64,000 bases of DNA from Epithemia pelagica (taxonomy: Eukaryota; Bacillariophyta; Bacillariophyceae; Surirellales; Surirellaceae), in the NCBI GenBank assembly GCA_946965045.2, contig OX337229.1:3534001-3598000 (forward strand), read 5' to 3'. The notes below the pieces were generated by a model that did no database searches, was not told the origin of the DNA, and saw nothing but the letters and a program-made list of their open reading frames with translations. This document shows positions 1 to 14,489 of this stretch, one piece after another; position 1 is the stretch's first letter; each line of letters opens with the position of its first letter. The translations under genes were made by a program, and so were the position numbers.

Positions 1-2621
1 GTGGTAGCCCATCGCACCGTAGGGCTGCCCTCCATAGGCACCCGCATGCTGCTGAGGATTATATTGATTCTGGTATTGGTTGGCATTGTTGTGGTGGTTT
101 CCACGACCACGGTAGCCTCCGCTGTTCTTCTGATAACCACTTGAGCCTTGATGGGAACCACCTTGATCATCATAATGAGGGCCAGCACCATAACCACCGC
201 TATGGCCCATCGAAGGAGGATATCCAAATCCTCCCTGTACGGCACCTCCAAATTGTGCGCCATATCCGTAATTGTATCCAATTTGACCTTGATACTGTCC
301 CATATGCGGCTGTTGTCCATAAAACAGCGCAGGACTGTAGGGCATGCCTGGCATACCGGGAGGCAATCCAGGTGTCGGCGTGGGAGCACTGTTATTCGAC
401 GAGTTTGGCGCGTTCGTGTTGGAAGGTGCACTGCCTGAGGACGTCGGTTGTTGCTGTTGCGTTGTCGGAGCAGCTCCATAGAGACTCTGGTGTTGTGGTT
501 GCTGAGGCTGAGTCGGGGCCAGAGGAACTCCCATTGGTGGCTTGGGAGGAAGGGGCGTTCCTAGAGCCGGTGCACTGGGCATGCCTCCAATAAAGGCGGC
601 ACCCGTACCTGCCGGAGCTCCGGCATAGTTGTACATACCCATCGAACCAGTGCCACTTGTGCCAGCGGGCTGCGGGTACGTAGGCTGCTGAGTCGGTGCA
701 GACGGTTCCGAATTGGTAGAAGAGACGGGGTCATTGCCTTCCGGTGGAGCAACGGACTGAGATGGTTGCGTCGGCAATGCTCCTGGTGCTTGTTCGGAGA
801 CGGCTTGTTGCGCAGCGTTAAGAGATGCTTCTTCTAGCTTGTTTTCAAGTTCATGTACCAACACTGCGTCGGCTGGAATGGGGCGCATTCCTCCTCCAAT
901 GGAGAGTCCAGGAGGTGGTCTTGCTGGTGAGGGGGCAGTTGCAGTTGCGGGAGGAGGCGCTGGAGTTTCTTTCGGAGCCGTCTGGGACACATTGTTCGTG
1001 CTGCTACTCGCTGTCGTAGCGTCCATACTGGCAGCTTCGGCGTCGACGCCAAATGTCCCGAATCCAAAATCGATATTTTTATCATCTCCATCGGTCTCCC
1101 AATGTCCCATGTTCAACACGCTCGGAGGGGGAGCCCGAGGTTGTGGTTTGGGCTCAACGCTTGTGGGAGCTTGCGACTGGGGAGGAGCAGACGCCGTGGC
1201 TTGAGATTCGACAACCGGAGCCCCGATTGGTTGTGTGTGCATGGGTGAGGGGGGAACGGCCGCGTCGGTAGGGACAACATCTTCGTTCCCCGTTTGCGTG
1301 GATGCGGCTGGAGCGGCCCCCCACACAGAGCCTTCTAGCTTTTGCCCTGAAGACGCGGATTCCTCTTGCTCTACAGGAGCCTGTTGAGGAACTTGCGTGG
1401 AACTTGAAGGTGGCAATACATCCTCCACCGCTTCTGGTTCCAAGTCGGGTTCTGTTTCCGGTGGTACATGCAGCAAGGGAGCTGCCATGGGAGGAGGCGC
1501 TGGTGCAGGAGGAGCACTGCGTTTTACAGGTGCCGGCGCAATGGCTGCTGGTGGCTTTGGCTGTTCAGCTCGAATCAAATGGGCTGACCCCTTGGTGGCC
1601 CACACATTTCCAGCGGGCGCAGGTCTTGAGACTGGTTTCGGAACGGGTGGTTGGACTGCCGTAGTAGTAGGAGGAGCAATCGGATCCGGTTCGTGTTTTT
1701 CTGGCACTGACGAGACAGGAGCGTCCGTCTTAATTTCATCGGCAATATCTGGGGAAGTTGCCGTCGCGGTCGCCGTCGTCGGGGTTGTTGCTTGCTGCTG
1801 TTTGGCCCAGGCCCCTTGAGGAACTCTCACATTGGCTGGAATTCCTCCGGGCGGCGGAGGATGAGACTCCAAATCATTCAAGGTTTCCTCGTTGGAGGCA
1901 TCGGTCGCCGGATTGTTGACCGGAGGACCCTTTTCGCGATGCTGTTGCGAACGTCCACGGCCACCCCGTCCGGAAGCGCTTCGTCCTCGACCGCCACGGC
2001 CGCCTTCACGAAAGCCACCTCTGCCACGGCCTCCTCCTTCTCGACCACTACTGCTACTACCTCTGCCTCTTCCTTCTCCGCCTCTACCACGGCCTCCTCC
2101 TCTGTTGTACGAATAGGTTTCTTTTTTCTTGCTGTGTTTTTTGTTCACGTCTTCCCATTGTTCTTCCGCAGGAGCTCCTTCGCCCTGATCCCACCATTCC
2201 GCTATTTTCTCACGAATTCGTTCTTCGTCACCCTTGAGTTCCTTTACGAGACCATCCAGGTCGCCTAATTTATGGCTCGGACAAACCTCACGTAACTGTT
2301 TTCAACCCCAGAACACAATGCAGAAACAAACAAGTGAGTCTCTCTCTTTCTAGCACAAAAAATGACAAGTGGATCCTTTCAATCCTCAACTTGATTTCTT
2401 CTCATTCAAAGGAAAGGGTGGGAACGAACAGGCCATTTTCGGTGGCCAGTAGGGAACGGATCCTCCAAAGGAACTCCATTGATTGGATTCGATGCCCACG
2501 GTGTCCAAGGCGGTTGGTCCACGGTCAGGTGCCACCAAAGACAACCACTTACACTATCGGTCAAAGCAGCGTAGCCTTTACTGCCTTTGCCATTCTTGGT
2601 GCTTCCATTGGAGGCTGTCAT
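1..2621 (-). CDS. CUE-like/RGG, Gln-Pro-rich protein (Def1/UBAP2L-like), 3' end beyond window
   Basis: Two exons are read: 2621-2553 (23 codons, ends ALTDS before a GTAAGT donor) and 2295 to the window edge, giving 788 residues with the C-terminus off the left end. Residues about 22-60 (start LREVCPSHKLGDL, end IAEWWDQ) look like a CUE/UBA-type three-helix domain. A W-E-D-V and Lys-rich stretch follows, as after the CUE domain of yeast Def1. Next come about 60 residues of RGG/GRG repeats, then some 500 residues rich in Pro, Gln, Ala and Thr, and finally a Gly/Tyr-rich region. UBAP2L/Lingerer proteins also run UBA, RGG, low complexity, so either family is possible. Likely roles are ubiquitin-linked RNA polymerase II turnover or RNA granules; this is inference. 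The gene and its intron are clear; the precise orthology is not. Confidence 0.72.
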
Positions 2622-3846
2622 GGTGACTCCTACAAACTACTACTAGTACCAAGTATAGTTAGTTCTTGTGTCGAGAGGCGGTCGTGCAGGTTCCCAAAGG
2701 GGTGAGAGAGCACAGTGTTTTGGGTGGGTGTGGGTGTTTCTATGGATATCTCTGATCTCTGTGCTTCTCGTTGTTGTGCCGTGTGGTGTGTGGAATGAAC
2801 GAGGAATGAGATGTCCAGATGTCTCCCGTGCGGACAGGAGCGAACCCGGACGCATGACAGGCTTATGTGCGACCGAAAGCTCGCGAATGAGACGCCCCCC
2901 TCTTGGCGAACGGCATCAGCGGGACTGTAGGATTCTGCAACGAATTACGGAGGTCTCGATGTGATGCCAGACATGAATATTGGATGCGGACCATAGAAAG
3001 AAGTGTCTCTCCTAAATTGCACGAAGATAAAAAGGAAACGGCACGAGGCGATTGAAGGACTGCCGTTGAGTGCTCTTGTCGGAGACGAATGTATTCAAGT
3101 ACGCTGGATAACTTGAAACCTGTCTCGACTGTTTAGAACTGTTTCGCATTCCCAAAAAGTAGGTCGAGACATGTAACAAGCCATGAGAAATGTACTTGAA
3201 TGCTCCAGCTACATGGTGTGACAAAAAACAATAGTATTGTTGGTCATACAGTTGTTTGTCATTGAATGGACAACATGAATGCTTCCATCTGATTGGGGAA
3301 GTAGGACGAAGCTAGTGTCGCAATGATGTTGTGTTTGGGTGGCATGAATCGAAGAAGGAAGACCCGAGACCGAGACAGAAGATCCGAAATTCGCATCCCT
3401 CTCACAGCTCACAGAACGAACTCTCGTCATTTTCGCGGACCGAAAACGTTGCGAAATCGTGCTGCCGAATTTGTGGGTCGCCGCCATGCGTTCTGGATCC
3501 GTTGGCAATAATGCATTCATTGGATAGAAAAAGCCGAGGATTGTACTGGTTTTGAGCGTAGGCATAAGTAAAGCAAGAGTCGAGGGTTTTTGATATTCTA
3601 TTGCCCAGGGAGCCAGAATGGCCACGCTGGCTCGTGACAATTATTTTATTTTCCTAGGCAAAACCTCGGTTCAACGGTCGAAACAGATAGGGCGCAGCGC
3701 GCAGAGAGCAACCATAGAGAGTAAAAGTGAAAACCAAGAGACGAACGAAGTTGTTTGTGGCATCACAAACTCTTTCTTTGGCGTAGGTCCAGTGACAACC
3801 AATCCTTTGTGTCCTTGCAAGACAAATCAATGTTTTACAAGTTATA
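2622..3846. other. Intergenic spacer, divergent promoters
   Basis: This 1.2-kb spacer separates the divergent CUE/RGG gene and the MFS gene. The only long open frame (3209-3640, minus) begins at TTG, has no recognisable domain and no clear splice partners. No RNA gene or transposon ends were seen. Confidence 0.5.
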
Positions 3847-5419
3847 ATGACAAACCAATCTAATCCGACACCAGCTCCAGAAGCCCTGTCGGGAGATGTG
3901 TCAAGCAATGCCAAACCATCACACGCTGACTCGCAAACAAACTATGTCGCCATGGAAGTTGCTCAAGTGCCTCCCGTCGCTGACTGCGATGAGGATGAGG
4001 ACGAAAACCAGTCGGTGGCGGAATCGATTGTCAGCTCGGTCTTGACGGCCGACGGAATTCATGATTTCCCTGGTTTTCTGTGTGTCTGTCTAGTGATTTT
4101 GTTGGGCGACATGGGACGTGGTGTCATGTTTCCCAGCATGTGGCCGTTGGTCGAGAGTTTGGGAGGGAGCAAAGTCACTTTGGGTTACGCTGTGGCCGCG
4201 TTTTCGTTCGGGAGGGTACTCGTTAATCCCCTCTTCGGAAGCATGTCACATTCTCTTGGGTACTCGAAAACATTGTTTATCGCAAGTTCCATTCTATTGC
4301 TTGGAACGTTGCTTTACGGACAAGTTCAAAATGTAGGAAGACCTCAGTTCTTGATTGTTGCGCAAACATGCCTTGGGATTGGATCGGGTACATTGGGCGT
4401 AACGAGAGCTTTTGTGGCCGATGTCACGGCAAAACGAAATCGAACAACCTACATGGCCTGGATTACGGCAGTGCAATACGGAGGCTTCACGGTCACTCCT
4501 TTCATTGGAGCCTTTTTTATATACATTTTGGGTCAATCGGATTATCAGTTTGGTCTTGTTCGGCTGAACCGATACACAGCGCCAGCGTATTTCATGGCAT
4601 TCATGGCGGCTTGCACCCTTGTCGTGCTCTCCCTCTTTTTCCGCGATCGGCAACGAATCAGTCTGCAAAAAGATGCACCAAAGTCTGCCAAACAAGTGCA
4701 ACGAGAAGATTATGCCAATGCTATGACGTTTGTTGGCTTGTCGGTCTTTGATTGTTGTATTTTGGGATGCTTTCTACTAAATGTATCGACCAAGGGAAGC
4801 ATTGCCGCCTTTGAAACCATGGGAATTGCGATTGCCCAGCACCACTTTGGCATGACAAGTAGTCTGGCAGGAATCATTGTTTCCTTATGCGGTGCCGTCG
4901 GCGTGTACTCCCTCTTGTGTATGGGCATACTGGGTCAATATTTCTCGGATATTCAACTCATATCGGGTGGTATGGCCGTTATGATCGCTGGAATCGCGGT
5001 CCTGATACCCATCCAAGATGCGGAAACGAATCCTGGATGGCAATATGTTATTGCCATTTTCCTCATTTACGGAATCGGCTACCCCATTGGCCATACTGCC
5101 GTTATTGGACTTTTCTCAAAGAGTACGTGCATGACAAATGACGAGACCTGTAGCACACGAATGCATTGGTACAAGGCATCTCTCACGCCACTGCTTCTTT
5201 GTTTGATATGCAGTTGTTGGTCGCCGACCTCAAGGCGTTCTGCTGGGGTGGTTTGCCTCAGCCGGTTCTCTGGCTAGAATGTTCTTTCCTGTCATGTCTG
5301 GTTACATTAGTAGCTACGCTGGCGTCGACAAGCTTTTCATTGTGCTGTGCTTTGTATTGGTCCTGTCCATTTTCTTTGTATACCTTGCCCGGAATACTCT
5401 TACCTTCCTTTCCACTTAG
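3847..5419 (+). CDS. Major facilitator superfamily transporter (MFSD8/SPX-MFS-like)
   Basis: Exons 3847-5122 and 5214-5419 give 493 residues. The intron (GTACGT...TGCAG) joins FSK to IVGRRPQG; without it the frame runs into an unrelated tail. The N-terminus (about 75 residues) is acidic and hydrophilic. After it come about 12 hydrophobic segments, with the MFS loop-2 type motif NPLFGSMSHSLGYSKTL and a late VGRRPQGVLLGWF loop like that of MFSD8/CLN7 and plant SPX-MFS carriers. There is no SPX domain and no plastid leader, so an endomembrane or vacuolar location is most likely. The substrate cannot be read from sequence. Family call is firm; subfamily is moderate. Confidence 0.85.
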
Positions 5420-5801
5420 AAGCTGTTACCATTACTATTAGTTGTTCATTTCTTCATAGAGGCTGCCTCGATCGATTGATTCTACCAATGCGCCACTTCC
5501 ACCTCAAGTCAAAACAGGTGAGACCATTGTGTAACGTCATGTAGACGGCTTTTAGTTATTAGTGATAGGCTACAGCCATGCTTCCGTAATACATCTACCT
5601 AGACTGTTTCGACTTTCGACCAATGCGGCATGGTCGAGCGGCAATGTTTAAGATCCGGTGATGAGTTCATGTGGAGCAAAAGCAACTGGCAGAATATGTT
5701 CGACTATTCAATTAAATGGACGCTTCTATATACATATGTTTCATCGCGAGATATCAAACCCCCGAGATATCCAAGGCTAGCCTGCCTCAATGCCTGTCAT
5801 T
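5420..5801. other. Intergenic spacer between convergent genes
   Basis: This stretch lies between the 3' ends of the MFS gene and the small plastid-protein gene. A tRNA A-box-like string occurs near 5630 without a B box, so no tRNA is called. Nothing else was recognised. Confidence 0.5.
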
Positions 5802-6263
5802 TTAATTGCTGCTGGCAGCGTGGGTCATGATCAATTCTGGTAAACTGTGTCCCGTTCCCATTTGCGTGCCAAAAAGAGCCAGCGCAAGGCAGATAGAGGC
5901 ACGGCCAATTTGCAACTCCACATCCAAGAATTCTTGGGAAGGACGTCGGTCATTGGACGAGTATTGGTGATGGGCCGGTAACTCCCACTTCTTGGGTTCG
6001 CTGGTCGAGTCTGTTTGGGGCAAGGTTTGTGATCTCAGTGAATCCGACGCTTGTTCCTGCAAACCGGTGGTCGTTCCCGTCATCAACGAAGCCGTTGATA
6101 TTGGCACACCATCATCTTCCCGAAGCGAGTCCACAATGTAATCCAATCTGGTACTTTTCATGGACGTTCTCCGCAAGGATGCCTCTTGAGAATGCACTCC
6201 GACCGAAAATGCTTCGGCATTGGCAACAAAGAGAGCAATGGTCAATGCAATGGTTTTCATCAT
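5802..6263 (-). CDS. Small plastid-targeted protein with one C-terminal helix (possible one-helix LHC-like)
   Basis: The first in-frame ATG is at 6263 (upstream codons start only at TTG), giving 153 residues in one exon. It opens with MMKTIALTIALFVANAEAF: a signal peptide ending in an A-x-AF motif, the diatom signature for import into the plastid stroma. A Ser/Thr-rich middle follows. Residues about 118-147 form the only other hydrophobic helix, reading VELQIGRASICLALALFGTQ and then TGHSLPEL. This resembles the E-x-x-N-GR-x-A helix and following TG-x-x-L of one-helix/HLIP proteins, but the Asn ligand position is Ile and the Met is replaced. Function is therefore only suggested. It is divergent from the EGY protease gene, 535 bp away, which also encodes a plastid membrane protein. 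Confidence 0.6.
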   Translation of the reverse strand: MMKTIALTIALFVANAEAFSVGVHSQEASLRRTSMKSTRLDYIVDSLREDDGVPISTASLMTGTTTGLQEQASDSLRSQTLPQTDSTSEPKKWELPAHHQYSSNDRRPSQEFLDVELQIGRASICLALALFGTQMGTGHSLPELIMTHAASSN

Positions 6264-6798
6264 TCTAGTCTCAGTGGCGCGCAATATCTTCTAATGACCA
6301 GAAGAATGATTTTCTTTGTTTTATGGCTTCTGCTCTGCAGATGTCAGGGTCAGGTGTCACAATCTACGATCGAAAGTGGTTGTTTCGACGACGGATCAAT
6401 TCTGTTCCGAATGTGCGTAGAGAATGCACGAGAAGACTTTGGGAAACCTGTGCGGGCAGCATCTGCGACGTTGTTCCCTTCGGACTTTACGATTCGAGCA
6501 GTCCCAATCCTCACGACACAATGACTCCATGGTGGGAAATTGAGTACCGTATGGCTGGAGTGTATGTCCTGTGGAGGGTTGACATCAGCTTGGCCACGAA
6601 ACATCCAACCAGCTCAGTTTCAATCTTCAGCGTGCGTATGTGGATTGGCTGCGTGGAACAATAAGTGCGATCAATTGGATCGCGGCTATGGATGCGGCGG
6701 ACAGGCGAAAAAGATCGCGATCCCATTCCATGGAAGCGGCAACTACAAACTACAACTGTACACATCATAGTTAGTCGACAGGCAACCCCCATGACACC
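6264..6798. promoter_or_regulatory. Shared upstream region of two divergent plastid-protein genes
   Basis: This 535-bp spacer lies between the start codons of the minus-strand one-helix candidate and the plus-strand EGY protease. No clear TATA box or CRE palindrome was seen. It is called only from gene orientation. Confidence 0.35.
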
Positions 6799-9432
6799 AT
6801 GATGTTCTTCGGTTCATTCCTCGTCCTTCAAAGTTCATTGCTGGTAGCTGTCCGAAGCTTTCAGGTGTACACCAATCCAACTTCACGGTTCGTTTCCACT
6901 TCGTCAGCCACTCGATTGGCCCGTGTCCACCGATTGGCTTCCAGCAGTAACAGCGATGACGACAGTAGTGACAAAACGACGGATACTGCCAAGGATACAC
7001 CAGAGACGCGTGAAAAGTCATTGCAGAGCAATGGTTTCTTTCCTTCTTTTCTTTCTCGTTTGACGAGACCTCTCGGAACTGCGGAGACTGAAAATGAGAA
7101 TAAAAATGGGTCGACAGGCGCAGCTACCAGTACAACGGCGACGAGCACATCGCAATCTGCATCCAGTCCTCCTCCCGCGAGGGAAGCTTTGTCACCATTG
7201 GAACAAGCCAAGCAGCTCAAGGCACAAGCAGATAGGGCTCGTTTGGAAGCTGAGCGTATGGACGCGGAGCTAACCCTCGAAAAAATTGCTCGGTTGGAAA
7301 GAGAGCTTGCTCATGCTAAAGCAAAGGGCAGTGAATCTGTCGAAGATCTGCAAAATCAGATGGATGCTTTGAATGGTAAACTTAGCGGAGAGACAAACCG
7401 CACATCTGCTCCAAAGAAAACCACCACATCGTCGTCGCCGAGTCCAAGCGGTTCTCTTCCTAACGACAAATCCACCACTGAAACGTCAAATGGGATCTAT
7501 ATGAGCAATCTCCCTGCGGCGGTGGAGGAATTTGATCAGGAGTTTTTTGATGAAACTCTGTCAATGTTGGAAGAGACTCCCGATTTTTTGAAAAAGATTG
7601 TGTGCGCTCAACTTGGTTTCAAGTATGCGGACGATGGAAGCTGGAACGCAACAGAAGTTGCGCTACGTATGGACGAAATCAGACGGTTTGACTTTTCCTT
7701 TGCCGAATCGGAACGGCCCAAGTTCACGCAAACTCAAATTGACGAAATGAAACAACGGTTGAAATCGAACTGGTTGACTTCCGAAGATGCCTATGTCGCG
7801 GATCCACGCTTGCAGATGGCTTCGAGTGGCAATGAAACGGAGCTTGCTCTAATGTGCCTGGAATATGAATATTTTAACGAGAAGTACATGGACAACGAAC
7901 AACTAATGTCTTCCGTCCTTGGCGATAGTCAGGTCATTGCCGAGCTTTCAAGTGCCATTGAACAAGTTTCTTTTGATGGCTTGACTGAAGCATTGTTCCC
8001 TCCTTGTACACGCAAAGAAGACCAAATGCCGACATTGGCACAAGCGGAGAGAGTCGCCAAAGATATACTACCAAAAGTGCAATTCACATCTACTTCGAAA
8101 CCCCTGGAAGTTCCAGGGGGTTTCGTTATAAGAGGCGATTCCAGAGCCAGTGATGGCAATGCCCTTATTGACGAAATTGATCAACAGTTGGAAAAGTCGT
8201 CCCTCAAAGGGAAAGTAACTTTGTGCTATTTGAGTGATTTCACTCTTGGTCTTAATGTGAATGGTGCCAGTGTGAGTGATATTGATGACGCCATCAGCTT
8301 CGACGACGTTGGTGGAATCATCTATGTCGGCGGTCCTGATTTGACCCGTGAATCGCGCAAGGTCCTTCTCAGTGCAACAACAGCTCTGGGAGTGGGCACT
8401 TGTTGGTACCTCTCCTTGTACCCCTTTCTTCTCAACCCCTCGATTGCCAAACAAGTCGATGAACAGTTGTCGCTGGTGGAAGCCAATATGCCTGCTGATC
8501 TTAGTTGGCTGACAGATCTCTCCTTTCCTTTATTTGCAACCTTTGTTGGACTGCAGTTGTTCCATGAGATTGGTCACAGGGTCGCTGCATCATTTACGGG
8601 TGTAAGTGTGAGGACGTGTTTTTTCTTTTTGTCAATTCATCCTGTAGCTCTCATCACGCTCCCATCCCATCCCATCCTTATTCAGATTAAACCGACTTTC
8701 CCAACCTTTGTGCCCTCGATTATAACCGGAGTGACGAGTATAACGACCAGTTTCAAGGAACCGCCCAAAAACCTACAAGCCATGTTTGATTTCTCAATCG
8801 CAGGGCCACTTTTCGGAATGCTTGGATCTGTTGTAGCAATCTTTATCGGGTGCCAGCTTTCAACTTCTGCAGATCCAACGAACTTTCCTGCTTTGCCAAT
8901 AGAAATTTTGATGCAAAGTTCTCTTGGGGGTGGAGTGATAGAATCTGTTCTTGGACCCGGGGTGTTGAACGTACCTGATGCTGCACGAGGTAGCCAAGCT
9001 ATCGCTGCAATGACAATTCGACTCCATCCTGTTGCTGTTGCGGGATATCTCAGCTTGGTCGTCAATGCTTTGAGCATGCTTCCAATCGGAAGTAAGTTTA
9101 TGTGACCCCGTTTAGCTTCTATTGTCTACTCGTCCTGTCCCCGCTAACTCGTTGCCCCTTTGACAATAGCAACTGACGGCGGACGGATTGCCATGGCGCT
9201 GTTTGGACGCCAAGTCAAGTTGTCTATCGGAGGTCTTGCATTGTTTGTTATGTTGTTTCTAGGTGTCCAGGGCTCCGATTTACTGCTCTTTTATTTTGCC
9301 TTTTGCGTGGCTTTTCAAAAGGGAAATGAAATACCTTGTCGAAACGAGGTTGACACAATCGACTTTTCAAGGGTTTTGTTGGCAACGGGCAGTTACTTCC
9401 TTGCCCTCCTTGCGCTTATACCAATCCAATAG
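6799..9432 (+). CDS. EGY: EGY-type plastid site-2 metalloprotease
   Basis: Exons 6799-8601, 8686-9091 and 9170-9432 give 823 residues. The start is MMFFGSFL, a signal peptide ending AVRSF, consistent with plastid targeting. Residues about 35-240 are Ser/Thr-rich with a charged coiled-coil segment (EQAKQLKAQADRARLEAE). The C-terminal half has several membrane helices, the HEIGH zinc motif (H at about 589) and the second motif TTDGGR (D at about 739), whose first Thr is created by the intron 2 junction. This is the EGY1/2 S2P family of intramembrane proteases, needed in plants for thylakoid and chlorophyll-protein development. Intron 1 (84 nt) is stopless and in frame, so unspliced RNA would insert 28 residues just after the HEIGH helix. 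Identification is confident. Confidence 0.93.
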
Positions 9433-9627
9433 TAGTATAAGCAATGATGATATTACTCTTAGATCATCTTTTCTTCACTTTTAAGTTAGTACAATATCGG
9501 GTCAATAAGATTCAAAGTACATCAAGCGGCAATCGTTATCACGTAGAGGCTTAGTGTTTCTGTGGCTGGGCATAGCGAAACAGGATTGGTCTGAAAACGA
9601 TGAGCCGATTGGTAATCTAGTCATGTT

Positions 9628-11149
9628 TCAAGAGGTCGCTCCGCTATTGATCAAATGAGGTCGAAAATGATCCAGATACCTCCGAACCATTTCCTCTTGA
9701 ATCAAATGATCGTCTCTGGCTGCATCTGGATGGAAGCAAAGGTCTTCGATCCAAAGAGAAGCATTCTCAGATATATGGCGTGCTTGCTCATCATTCTCAA
9801 GCACCCATTTCATTTTTTCTTCCACATCGGTTGCATCTTCATTAAGTGGAATGTAATGGACCCATGGAACAAGAAGTTCTCTAGTAAACACGCGCAAAAG
9901 CATAGGTTGAGACTAGAGAAGAGCATAAAGGCACAAGCTCTTGACGTCAAACACGTACTCCATGGCCCACGACGTGAATTTTGGTGGCGGCATGAGCACA
10001 ACAGACTGTGACAGCAAAGCCCACTTGAGACCACTTGCAACGTCTGCGTACGAACAAGAATTGAGAAATGATATTGAGACAGGATGCCTAAACTGGTGAA
10101 AACTTACCGTTTCCATCAAGCATTATAACTGCTTTATACTCCATCATCTCCGAGAGCGAGATCTTTTCACCCACAAGTGGTACACCATTCAGGATATTTG
10201 GAATACGTTTCCGTGTAGAAGTGAGACGCGCATCTATCAGGGAACTGTTGTAATGACGAAATACCAAACGACAGCGTCGCCACTGCAAACAGTTTTCTTC
10301 GTCCGATGTTTCTTTGCTGTAACTGTGTAATGACCCAGTTAGCTCACCACGAAAGACTGCCAAAGGCTTCTTGAAATCCCAGGGAGTATCCGAAGATTCA
10401 ACTAGAACAAGTGAATTATAGTGTCGTGCCACGGAAAGCTTCCAGACAATCGGTTGCATGTGTTCTTCGACACCATCACTGCTCGGAAGCGCCTTTCTAC
10501 CTCCCGAAATGCATTCGGAAGCCGTCGCGAGTTTGATCTCTTCTCTCGTTGTCGATAGCCGAAACTTCTTGAAATGAGGAATATTCAGAAATCCATAAAC
10601 ATGGGAATGTTGTAGGTCTCCAAACTGCACCAGCAACGGGCCAACAGGCTGATCAGTACGCTCGGTGAGTACGTCGAGAAAAGCTGGTATCAGAGAATCC
10701 AGGACATCGAGACAGTAACGTCTCATGTTCTTTAAAACAAGTGCTTTCTTTTTCAATTGAAAAAGCGTTTTATTCTCCTGTTCGCCGTGCGTTGTTTTAG
10801 GGACATTGCCAATCTTGGCGCATTCACGCAGACTATCAATGTTGGCGTGAAATACCCTATCAGCTTCAATTGTACTCAGAATTTCGATCGTCGCATTTCC
10901 GACAGAAGGTGCCCTGACCATGAAAGATGAGTTTTCCTCCATGTGTTCAAAGTATACGGCGGCGTCAATGCTCTTGGGGCAGGGAAGAGAGTACCAGTTA
11001 CCCATGTAAAGCCGCAGTCGCTCCTCAACAGAAGGAAAGCGGTTTTCTCGAGTCGACCCAGTTTCAACCGGAAGGAGTGGATCGGCAAACACAAAGGGCA
11101 GGACGAATGGCAGAAATGTCCGGAAACAACATCGAACACTTTTCATCAT
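9628..11149 (-). CDS. CAP10/GT90-family glycosyltransferase
   Basis: Exons 11149-10108, 10043-9959 and 9880-9628 give 459 residues. ATG 11149 (MMKSVRCCFRTFLPFVLPFVFA) starts a clear signal peptide or anchor; an in-frame ATG at 11218 would add 23 residues in front and hide it. Joining the exons gives GNDVASGLKWALLSQSVV, then MPPPKF-SW, then ELLVPWVHYIPL with DVEEKMKWV. These are the C-terminal hallmarks of CAP10/GT90 enzymes (POGLUT, capsule xylosyltransferase). Each junction is supported because the unspliced frame ends within a few residues. The expected role is transfer of glucose or xylose to protein or polysaccharide in the secretory pathway. The acceptor is unknown. Confidence 0.85.
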
Positions 11150-11582
11150 TCTTTGTGGTATGAACAAGGAAAGAAATGATGGATCAGGATCCGGGAAGAG
11201 GCATTCAAAGCTCGGCAAAGACTCGATGTGTCGATGAAATTATGAATTATGACACACGGAAAACGGATGGATTTGTGAGGGCTGTGGTGATGGATGGAGC
11301 TCTTCGCGCCGGGTCGGTGGCGCGTTCGTCTATTTAAAAGGATTCAGCTTAAGTAATAATATGCCGATACCATTTAAATATTACTCGTACTTTATGTCCC
11401 ACAGTAGTAAATGGGAATGTAGTGCTTGCGCCGAATGCATACGCAGGGGGAGATGGAAAACTTTTTCACATCAGTCAAGTGCCACAATCTGGGGTTGAAA
11501 TAACCATCGAAAAGATCTGATTATTATGAAGAGATGGTGCAAATAATGTAGATATTTCTTATCTATACAGCTACAGTTCCTT
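11150..11582. other. Intergenic spacer upstream of GT90 gene
   Basis: This AT-rich spacer of about 430 bp contains TTTAAA-type runs near 11330-11380, but no supported gene, RNA or repeat. Confidence 0.45.

Positions 11583-14489
<2,907 letters not shown>

Noticed and set aside
1302-2268. Plus-strand frames over the CUE/RGG gene
   Set aside because: They arise from GC-rich RGG codons read backwards; only the minus-strand frame has a domain and a spliced start.
3209-3640. 143-codon minus-strand frame
   Set aside because: Starts at TTG, has no recognised domain and no neighbouring exons with good splice sites.
5625-5700. tRNA-like A box (TGGTCGAGCGG)
   Set aside because: No B box (GGTTCGANTCC), no cloverleaf pairing could be drawn, and the flanks do not form an acceptor stem.
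9942-9949. TGACGTCA as a regulatory site
   Set aside because: It lies inside an intron of the GT90 gene, so it is more likely background; it is mentioned only in counting the motif.
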